This document shows positions 17,601 to 23,193 of a stretch of 64,000 nt of DNA, one piece after another; positions within the stretch are counted from its first letter, which is position 1; every line of letters starts with the position of its first letter. This DNA is from an uncultured Myxococcales bacterium (lineage in GTDB: Bacteria; Myxococcota; Myxococcia; Myxococcales; Myxococcaceae). The notes under the pieces were generated by a model, which was not told where the DNA came from, did no database searches, and worked only from the letters and a program-made list of their open reading frames with translations. A program made the translations under genes and the position numbers. The DNA is taken from positions 1-64,000 of the forward strand of contig CALJKW010000038.1 in NCBI GenBank assembly GCA_937980205.1. The letters are read 5' to 3'.

Positions 17601-19198
17601 AGGCGAAGTTCGAGACCCAGGACGGCAGCGCCGCGAAGTGGGAGCTCGTCGAGGGGCCCGGCACGCTCGACCCGAGCGGCCACTACGTCTGGGAGGGCGC
17701 CCGGGTGAAGACCCGCGAGCGCCTCGTCGTGCGCGCGTCGAACGGCGACGGCAGCACGGTGAGCGAGCCGCTGGCCGTCGACGTCGACTGCGGCGAGCAG
17801 CTGAGCTTCGAGACCTGCGGCTGCAGCAGCACCGGCCTGCCGCTGGTGCCGCTGCTGCTGCTCGCGCTCGCCCGCCGCCGGCGCCGCGGCGCCACCGTGC
17901 TCGCCGCGCTGTGTGGGCTCGCCGGCTGCGGCCGCACCGCGTTCTACGACGCGAGGGACCAGCCGGTGAAACCGCCGCCACCGCCGCCGGTGCTGTACTG
18001 CGGAGACGGCGAGGTGACCGCGCCCGAAGCCTGCGACGACGGCGACACCGACGCGACCGACGAGTGCCTGCCCGACTGCACGAAGGCCCGCTGCGGAGAC
18101 GGCTACGTCCGCCTCGGCGTCGAGGCGTGCGACGACGGCAACGCCGACGAGAACGACCTGTGCACCTCGCGCTGCTCGCTCACCTCGTGCGGCAACGGCC
18201 GCCTCGACCCGCGCGAGCAGTGCGACGACGGCAACCTCGACGACACCGACGCCTGCGCCAGCACCTGCCTGCTCGCGCGCTGCGGCGACGGGCACGTCTT
18301 CGCCGGCGTCGAGGACTGCGACGACGCCAACGCGGCGAACACCGACGACTGCACCACGGCGTGCCGCCGGCCGCGCTGCGGAGACGGCTTCGTGCACGCC
18401 GGCGTCGAGCCGTGCGACGACGGCAACACCGTCGACGACGACTTCTGCACCAACGCCTGCAAGCTGCCCGTGTGCGGAGACGGCCGCCGCGCCGGCGCCG
18501 AAGAGTGCGACCTCGGCGCGATGAACGGAGACCGCCCCGCGTTTCTCATCTCGCAGCCCTCGGGCACGCGCATCGCCACCGACGCGCTGGTGCGCGCGCG
18601 CACCGCCGTCGCGTTCTACGACTACCGCTCGGCGTCGAGCCACACCGGCCTCGAGCGCGTCTCGGAGAGCCGCATCTACCTCTACGTCGACTCCGGCACC
18701 GGGCGGCTGTCGCTGGTGCTCACGCACGGCATCGACTTCGACACGTCGGGAGAGCGCCAGCCGTCGGCGCGCGTGAACATGGACATCACCGGCCTGCCGA
18801 GCGGCGTCACGCTCGACGTGGTCGACGACCCGGGCCTGTCGCCTGCCGAGGCGACGAAGACGGGCAACATGGCCGCCGGCCGGTGGAGCTTCAACCAGAA
18901 CAGCGACGGCATGGTGCTCGGCGGGCTGCCGTTTCCGGGCGTGTGGAAGGTGACGGTGACTCCGCAGTTCATGATGGGGCTGACGACGTGGGGCTGGGTG
19001 CGGCAGGACGCGGTGCGAATTCCGCTCGTGATGACCGAGCCCATCACCATCGAGGCCTTCGACACGAGCACGTTCTGCGGCACCGACTGCCGCGTGCCGC
19101 GCTGCGGAGACGGGAAGTTCCAGGGCGGCGAGGTCTGTGACGACGGCAACGTCGTCGGCGGCGACGGCTGCGCCGCCGACTGCAAGTCGCTCAAGTGA
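14675..19198 (+). CDS. Giant MYXO-CTERM / DUF4215 lipoprotein reading frame (possible two-in-one)
   Basis: One uninterrupted frame of 1507 codons from a TTG at 14675 (LLWALVIVAAAPSLG, signal peptide). Residues about 200-1000 are repeated beta-strand units (IVVAWTAPS, NLVWAESYG, FVAAWLDSQ, LVAWEEL) resembling a multi-bladed propeller. At residues 1047-1072 comes a full MYXO-CTERM signal: Cys-Gly-Cys, a PLLLLALA helix and RRRRRG. A stop is expected there but is absent. The frame continues into TVLAALCGLAGCG, a lipoprotein-like signal with Cys1085, then Pro-rich sequence, about six DUF4215 repeats (CGDGxxxxxExCDDGN), a 190-residue beta-rich domain and a final DUF4215 repeat. An internal GTG at 17897 could start a separate lipoprotein of 433 residues. 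See findings. Confidence 0.8.
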   Translation: MLWALVIVAAAPSLGEVMERTHWSFQSGDGARWSSPGVEVTPAGVTRLSKGLELELVRICRRECLTPKLERMRGLEDGALELEHHGGVVQRLANGRSGLEQSFLLRAPLAGRGDVTLELTARGSRWVEQSADGHVFLGAGGERLRYGNAFVVWGDERIPVTVERTRTGLRIRVPGHVTDTVGWPLHIDPVLGPELPVDPSGAADTAELAPQRSPAIAQAGSEANFFVVWEDFREGEGRQLWGVDITALPNGKLDIPSLGRRLSPILPLGAEHTQPAIAGYSANGNTGFLLTWEMIEPAGGRRVMWRSLPLSGAAVASAAIDLATGIQPGVACTAGVCLIAYTDVSVAMAWKLRAVQLRVTAMGVTEVPVSLEVPTAPSPHDVAVTALPAVDGWALAWLQHPTPNFTVLSTIVMRADGGTPLTGFAPGSGMTLGPPALAAFDAGIVVAWTAPSATVSPLWTATLSLTGSYIESAAVRAAPGGVAFEPALDFDGTYFNLVWAESYGIAAGLKRQQFKPKETGSDSVISVPTLFNVHRAPAIATRAAADGGVDMLVAFESSLGNTLADVHVWHQWNYQPEDTYLLSRAPGAQGRLAVTAVQDGFVAAWLDSQRRDRLVSLELTRFALDGGRVTPIIPMPDAGLLPDQPALAATDSRVLLVWKERFSEPGIYARRLTPSLGFFNDAAPGKRLSETMPLDSESAPGVATSGSDFMVTWASQDGGGFFRRTDVDAEPIEPVTALSQTGGARHPSLAWDGRGYLVAWEELRTGTGNGSRRVVMARVVADAGIGSGVAVDSASNIAAQHRPLVVSNGKGRSLVAWTEEGVGWTLRAVFVDPQGARGAAFDVATGLLRPELQPLSGGFDGLGFQLVYRRREGTLDLATVSLDGGVTPLAAGPFDGRNPAFASSAGGAGLVLYEKFDVQRTTTRAFLRTVGEARAVVAPDAGSADGGAPVVDAGMPAGPPVIVVPKLGASCGAKLEAKFETQDGSAAKWELVEGPGTLDPSGHYVWEGARVKTRERLVVRASNGDGSTVSEPLAVDVDCGEQLSFETCGCSSTGLPLVPLLLLALARRRRRGATVLAALCGLAGCGRTAFYDARDQPVKPPPPPPVLYCGDGEVTAPEACDDGDTDATDECLPDCTKARCGDGYVRLGVEACDDGNADENDLCTSRCSLTSCGNGRLDPREQCDDGNLDDTDACASTCLLARCGDGHVFAGVEDCDDANAANTDDCTTACRRPRCGDGFVHAGVEPCDDGNTVDDDFCTNACKLPVCGDGRRAGAEECDLGAMNGDRPAFLISQPSGTRIATDALVRARTAVAFYDYRSASSHTGLERVSESRIYLYVDSGTGRLSLVLTHGIDFDTSGERQPSARVNMDITGLPSGVTLDVVDDPGLSPAEATKTGNMAAGRWSFNQNSDGMVLGGLPFPGVWKVTVTPQFMMGLTTWGWVRQDAVRIPLVMTEPITIEAFDTSTFCGTDCRVPRCGDGKFQGGEVCDDGNVVGGDGCAADCKSLK
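17897..19198 (+). other. Possible internally initiated DUF4215 lipoprotein
   Basis: Alternative reading of the 3' part of the large frame. An in-frame GTG at 17897 gives a 433-residue product beginning VLAALCGLAGC, whose Cys fits a lipobox (LAGC). The charged n-region of such a signal would be the RRRRRG encoded just upstream, so a start slightly earlier is also possible. No clear Shine-Dalgarno precedes it. DUF4215 repeats are usual in secreted myxobacterial proteins. Listed to flag the alternative, not as a second certain gene. Confidence 0.4.
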
Positions 19199-19962
19199 AG
19201 CTGCTGCGCGCCGCCGCCCGCCGCGTCGTTCCCCTGCCGGTGCGCGTGGCGCTGCGCCGGTGGCCGAGCATGCTCGCGCTGATGCGGCTGCCGGCCCCCG
19301 AGCGCGGGCGGCCCGAAGACTTTCCGTGGGTGCAGTGCTCGCGCTCGACTCCGCTGCGTCGCGAGACGGCGGTCTACGGTGAGGCCATGCAGCGCGCGAA
19401 GGAGCAGAACGTCGCGCTCGCCGCCCGGGCATTGGACGGCGTCGTCATCGGCCCGCGCGGCTTCTCGTGGCACCGCACGCTCGGGCCGCCGGTCGCCTGG
19501 CGCGGCTTCGCGGCCGGGCCCGAGCTGCACGACGGCGTGCTCGCGCCGGGCGCCGGCGGCGGGCTGTGTCAGGCCGCGAACCTCGTCTTCTGGCTCGCGC
19601 TGCACGGCGGCCTCGAGGTGCTCGAGCGGCATCGCCACGCCCTCGACCTGTTCCCCGACGAGTCGCGCTCGACGCCGTTCGGCTGCGGCGCGACCGTGTT
19701 CTTCCCGCACAAGGACTTGAGGCTTTGCTCGGTGCGGCCGGCGCTGCTGTCGCTGCGGGTCGAAGACGGCGCGCTGCACGGAGCGCTGCGCTACGCGGCG
19801 GACCCGGGCTTCACCTGCGAGGTGCTCGAGCGCGACGCGCGCTTCGTTCGCGAGGGCGCGCACGTGTTTCGCGAGAACGCGCTGTGGCGCCGCTTTGCTC
19901 CGTCGGGCCGCGAAGAGCTCGTGGCGCGGCACCGCGCGCGGGTCACGTACCCTGTCGCTTGA
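19195..19962 (+). CDS. VanW-family protein
   Basis: A 255-residue protein starting at the GTG at 19195, which overlaps the upstream TGA (GTGA), so the two are translationally coupled. It shows the VanW core: PGRxFSWHRTLGP-like segment (GPRGFSWHRTLGPP), GGGLCQAANLVFWLALHGGLEV and ERHRHALDLFPD, followed by GCGATVFFPHKDLRL. VanW domains occur near vancomycin-resistance clusters and in envelope proteins, but their biochemical role is not established. No resistance genes are nearby. The N terminus is Arg-rich, without a convincing signal peptide. The 3' end overlaps the convergent kynA by 20 bp. Confidence 0.85.
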   Translation: MKLLRAAARRVVPLPVRVALRRWPSMLALMRLPAPERGRPEDFPWVQCSRSTPLRRETAVYGEAMQRAKEQNVALAARALDGVVIGPRGFSWHRTLGPPVAWRGFAAGPELHDGVLAPGAGGGLCQAANLVFWLALHGGLEVLERHRHALDLFPDESRSTPFGCGATVFFPHKDLRLCSVRPALLSLRVEDGALHGALRYAADPGFTCEVLERDARFVREGAHVFRENALWRRFAPSGREELVARHRARVTYPVA

Positions 19963-20788
19963 GGTCCGTGCGCACGTCCCACAGCTCGGGGAAAAACGTG
20001 AGCTCGAGGGCCTTGCGCAGGAAGGCGACTCCGCTCGAGCCGCCGGTGCCGGTCTTGAAGCCGATGATGCGGTGCACCGTCTTCATGTGGCGGAAACGCC
20101 AGAGCTGAAACCGCTCTTCGACGTCGACGAGCTTTTCGCACATCTCATACGCGTTCCAGTTCGAATCTGGTTTTTCATAGATACCGCGAAATACATCCTG
20201 AACTGCCTGACTCTTTTCATATGGCTGAGAAAAGTCGCGGTCGGTTCTGTCTTTTGGAATCGGAAAACCCTTGCGCGCGAGGTGCCTCAAGAACTCGTCG
20301 TACAGCGAGGGCGCGAGCAGGCGTGCCTTCAGCCAGTCGTGAATCTCGCCGCGGAAGGGCAGCAGGGCCTTCTCGTCCTTGTTGCCGAGAATGAACTCGA
20401 GCGCGCGGTACTGGTAGCTCTGAAAGCCGCTCGCGCGGCCGAGGGAGTCGCGGAACTCGAGGTACTCGGTGGGGGTCATCGTCTCGAGGACGCTCCACTG
20501 CTCGAAGAGCATGCGCTGGATGTGGGCGACGCGCGCGAGGATCTTGAAGCTCGGCGAGAGGTTGTCGGACTTCACGAACGCGACGGCCGCGTCGAGCTCG
20601 TGGAGCATGAGCTTCATCCACAGCTCGCTCGTCTGGTGCTGAATGATGAACAGCATCTCGTCGTGGTGCGGCGGTGAGCTCTTCGGCCGCTGGGCATTCA
20701 GCACCTGCTGCAGCTCGAGGTAGTCGCCGTAGCTGCCGCCCGGCCCCAGCTCGGTGTGAATGGTGTTTTCGAATTCGCGACGATTCAT
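19943..20788 (-). CDS. kynA: Tryptophan 2,3-dioxygenase
   Basis: Heme enzyme of 281 residues that opens the indole ring of L-tryptophan to N-formylkynurenine, the first step of the kynurenine pathway. Recognised by YGDYLELQQVLNAQ, the block HDEMLFIIQHQTSELWMKLM whose His belongs to the active site, RDSLGRASGFQSYQYRALEF, and the C-terminal GFKTGTGGSSGVAFLR loop that closes over substrate. I chose the ATG at 20788 (MNRREFENTIHTELG). No other kynurenine gene is adjacent. A stretch of the gene around 20155-20275 is much poorer in GC than the rest (see findings). Confidence 0.95.
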   Translation of the reverse strand: MNRREFENTIHTELGPGGSYGDYLELQQVLNAQRPKSSPPHHDEMLFIIQHQTSELWMKLMLHELDAAVAFVKSDNLSPSFKILARVAHIQRMLFEQWSVLETMTPTEYLEFRDSLGRASGFQSYQYRALEFILGNKDEKALLPFRGEIHDWLKARLLAPSLYDEFLRHLARKGFPIPKDRTDRDFSQPYEKSQAVQDVFRGIYEKPDSNWNAYEMCEKLVDVEERFQLWRFRHMKTVHRIIGFKTGTGGSSGVAFLRKALELTFFPELWDVRTDLKRQGT

Positions 20789-20813
20789 GGCGCGCATCGT
20801 CTAATTTCGCCGC

Positions 20814-21443
20814 ATGACGCTCAAGCGCTCATTCACGGCTCTGGCGCTCGTCTTCGTCTGCGCGTGCAAGAAAGACCGCCCGCCGCCGCCGCCGCCGCCG
20901 CCTCCGTCGGTGCCGGCCGAGACCCCCAAGGCCGACCCGGCCGCCGCCGCGCCTGCCGCCGCCGTGGACGCCGCAGACGACAGCGCCGAGCCGCTCGCGT
21001 GGGCGATTCACTCGGGCGACGGCAGGTCGACGCTGCGGCAGAAGCCCGCCGCGCCGGGCAAGTGCTTCCTCGAGTGCACCGCCGGGGACGGCAGCGTCGC
21101 CTGGTCGTCGACGGGCGCTGACTGCTTCGGAGAGAAATCAGACCGCAAATTTCTCTCCAATGATTGCCTGCGCACCGTCGTCATCATTCCCTCGCCGTCG
21201 CGCGCCCAGGCGTGGCGCAAGACGCAGGTGATGCGCGTGTATAAAAAAGAGAGGCTCGACTACCCGGTGATGGGCATCGCGGTGCTCAAAGACGAGAAGC
21301 TCATCAAGGCGAGCCCGTCGTGGCTGAAGGGCTGCTACGGGCTCGCGGGAGACCCGCCGCAGTACTCCGCCGACGGAAGCGCGGTCGAGTACGAGACCAT
21401 CGACGGCAAGAAGGCCAGCGTGCCGCTGGTGGCGGAGAGGTAG
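20814..21443 (+). CDS. Pro-rich-linker lipoprotein of unknown function
   Basis: A 209-residue lipoprotein (MTLKRSFTALALVFVCACKK, lipobox VCAC). After the anchor come a run of nine prolines and an Ala/Pro-rich linker that would span the periplasm or the lipoprotein layer. The folded part holds four Cys (CFLECTAGDG, CFGEKSD, CLRTVV) and ends LKGCYGLAGDPPQYSADGSAV. I recognise no family. It is divergent from kynA with only 25 bp between the starts. A perfect 10-bp inverted repeat lies inside the coding sequence at 21129-21158. Confidence 0.75.
   Translation: MTLKRSFTALALVFVCACKKDRPPPPPPPPPSVPAETPKADPAAAAPAAAVDAADDSAEPLAWAIHSGDGRSTLRQKPAAPGKCFLECTAGDGSVAWSSTGADCFGEKSDRKFLSNDCLRTVVIIPSPSRAQAWRKTQVMRVYKKERLDYPVMGIAVLKDEKLIKASPSWLKGCYGLAGDPPQYSADGSAVEYETIDGKKASVPLVAER
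21129..21158. repeat. Perfect 10-bp inverted repeat inside a coding sequence
   Basis: GGAGAGAAAT at 21129-21138 and ATTTCTCTCC at 21149-21158 are exact reverse complements with a 10-base spacer. The segment is AT-rich compared with its surroundings and lies inside the Pro-rich-linker lipoprotein gene, so it could form an mRNA hairpin or bind a dimeric protein. Confidence 0.7.
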
Positions 21444-21505
21444 CGGCTGCGAACCCGTGCAGCGAAGGAGCAGCCCCGAAGCCGACGCGCGGCCCGCGGA
21501 GTCCG

Positions 21506-21961
21506 CTACTTCTTCTTCCGCGCCTCGGCGAGCGCCTTCGCACCGGCGCGGCCGCGGGGAAGGATGACGTCCTTCACCGAGCCGGGGGGCGCGAAGTCTT
21601 TCCAGTCGGCCGGCAGGCGGCCCGTCCGGTCGAGGCTGCGGTACTTCTGGTAGTGCGCCGCGCAGTAGCCCTTGCTGCGCGCCGGGCGCTTGCAGCCGAT
21701 GAGCGCACAGCCGCGGTCGTTCTGACCGTTCTGCGCGCGCGTGCGACGCCCGCCGCCGCGAGCCGCGCCGCTGGGGCGCAGCGAGAGCTTGAACGGATTC
21801 GGCGGCCGGCCGGGCCCGCGCTTTCCGCCGCCCAGCACCGCGGACAGCTGCGAGATGATTGCGCCCTGGCTCTGAATCTGCGCCAGCGCCTGCTCGATGG
21901 GGGCGAGCTGCGCGGAAATTTCATCACGAATCATGTCCCGGATGGCTCTATCAACCGACAT
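21506..21961 (-). CDS. Putative DNA-binding protein with AT-hook-like motif and Cys/His cluster
   Basis: A 151-residue basic protein. The N terminus (DRAIRDMIRDEISAQLAPIEQALAQI) is a likely coiled coil. It is followed by KRGPGRPPNPFKL, whose GRP core matches an AT-hook. Next comes a cluster spaced like a zinc-binding site: C-x4-C-x8-C-x3-H (CALIGCKRPARSKGYCAAHY). The C terminus is Lys/Arg-rich. A ribosome site AGGGAG precedes the ATG at 21961. I infer DNA binding from charge and motif only. It is downstream of the kelch gene on the same strand across an AT-richer 92-bp gap that may hold its own promoter. Confidence 0.72.
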   Translation of the reverse strand: MSVDRAIRDMIRDEISAQLAPIEQALAQIQSQGAIISQLSAVLGGGKRGPGRPPNPFKLSLRPSGAARGGGRRTRAQNGQNDRGCALIGCKRPARSKGYCAAHYQKYRSLDRTGRLPADWKDFAPPGSVKDVILPRGRAGAKALAEARKKK

Positions 21962-22053
21962 TTTGCGGCTCCCTGTTTTTGAGGATCACAGATGTTTCGA
22001 CAGTGGGACGAACAGGGTTCGTATGTATGTGAATAATTCCCGAGCGTAAAGCT
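21962..22053 (-). promoter_or_regulatory. AT-richer leader, possible promoter of the AT-hook gene
   Basis: This gap between the kelch stop and the AT-hook start is noticeably AT-rich (around 22010-22050). It contains a ribosome site (AGGGAG, about 8 bases before the ATG) and a loose TTTACG - 17 bases - TACATA arrangement on the minus strand. The match to sigma70 consensus is weak, so the promoter call is tentative. Confidence 0.35.
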
Positions 22054-23193
22054 TTATGGCTCGAGCGCGATGCCCGGCGGCTCGTCGCACGCGCCCTTCG
22101 CGGCTTCCCAGATTTCCGCGGAGGACTCGTTGATGCCTGCCGAGATGCCACCGGCGACGAGCACGCGCCCGTCGTGCAGCAGCGTCGCGGTGTGACCTTT
22201 GCGCGAGGTCGCCATGGTGCCGGCGATGCACCAGTGCTGGCCGCTGCTGATGAAGCGCTGGGCGAGCGGAGTGTCGACGACCGAGTGCGCCTCGCCGCCG
22301 GTGAGCAGCACGTCGCCTCCGTCGAGCACGACCGCGGCGAACGACGCGTGCGCCATCGACAGCGAGTGCTCGGCGAGCGTCCACGTCGCAGCGCCGGGCT
22401 TCCACAGCTCGCACAGGTTGGTCAGCCCGCTCGGTGCGACGCCGCCGACGACCATCACGCGGCCGTCGGGCAGCAGCAGCGCGGCGTGGTGCTGGCGCGG
22501 GTCGCGCAGCTCGGGGCCGGCGCTCCAGGTGTTCTTCGACGGCGAGTAGCGCTCGGTGCTCGAGAGCGTCTTCACCTCGCGGCCGCCGGTGACGAGCACG
22601 TCGCCGCCCGGCAGCAGCACCGCCTTGTGGCCGCTGCGCGGAGCGTTCATGCGGGGCACCGGCGCCCACGTGTCGAAGCGTGGGTCGTAGATCTCGGCCG
22701 AGGCGACGGTGCCGCGCTGCTCGCGCACTCCGCCGGCGACGAGCACGCGGCCGTCTTCGAGCCGCGTCGCCGAGTGGACGTTGCGGGCCTCGGCCATCGA
22801 GCCCGCGGGCGTGAACTTGCCGGTCTTCGGGTCGAACAGCTCGCACGACGCGAGCGCGACGAAGCGGTCTCCGTCGTGCGCGACGCCTCCGGCGATGAGC
22901 ACGCGCCCGTCGTCGAGCAGCGTGGCGGTGTGGCCGCTGCGGCCGGTGGCGAGCTGCGGCCCCGGCTTCCACGCGTTCTTCTTCGGCTCGTAGAGGTCGG
23001 TCGTCGCCAGCTCGACGAGCGCTTCGGCGCCGCGGCCTCCGACGACGAGCACGCGGCCGTCTTTGAGCAGCGTGGCGGTGTGCGCCGCGCGCGGTGACGA
23101 GAGGTTCCCTGCCGGCTTGAAGCGCCCCGCCCACTGCCCGTTGGCAGCGGCAGGAGCGGCCATGAGCAGCAGTGCGAGAGAGAGCGCGGTCAC
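22054..23193 (-). CDS. Exported kelch-repeat (beta-propeller) protein
   Basis: A 379-residue protein with a signal peptide (VTALSLALLLMAAPAAANG) from the GTG at 23193. About seven repeats of roughly 50 residues carry the kelch core, for example RAAHTATLLKDGRVLVVGG, RSGHTATLLDDGRVLIAGG and RKGHTATLLHDGRVLVAGG, which close into a beta-propeller. There is no enzymatic motif; such propellers usually bind other proteins or glycans at the surface. Its start overlaps the stop of the upstream channel gene by 4 bp (GTGA), so the two are made together. Confidence 0.9.
   Translation of the reverse strand: MTALSLALLLMAAPAAANGQWAGRFKPAGNLSSPRAAHTATLLKDGRVLVVGGRGAEALVELATTDLYEPKKNAWKPGPQLATGRSGHTATLLDDGRVLIAGGVAHDGDRFVALASCELFDPKTGKFTPAGSMAEARNVHSATRLEDGRVLVAGGVREQRGTVASAEIYDPRFDTWAPVPRMNAPRSGHKAVLLPGGDVLVTGGREVKTLSSTERYSPSKNTWSAGPELRDPRQHHAALLLPDGRVMVVGGVAPSGLTNLCELWKPGAATWTLAEHSLSMAHASFAAVVLDGGDVLLTGGEAHSVVDTPLAQRFISSGQHWCIAGTMATSRKGHTATLLHDGRVLVAGGISAGINESSAEIWEAAKGACDEPPGIALEP

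Noticed and set aside
14645..19432. A 1595-codon open frame on the minus strand opposite the MYXO-CTERM gene
   Set aside because: It is the high-GC shadow of a gene whose plus-strand product has recognisable domains. The minus product is Arg/Ala/Gly/Val-rich with no signal or motif.
19195..19962. VanW as evidence of a vancomycin-resistance cluster
   Set aside because: No VanA/H/X/S/R-like gene is nearby, and VanW domains are common outside resistance clusters.
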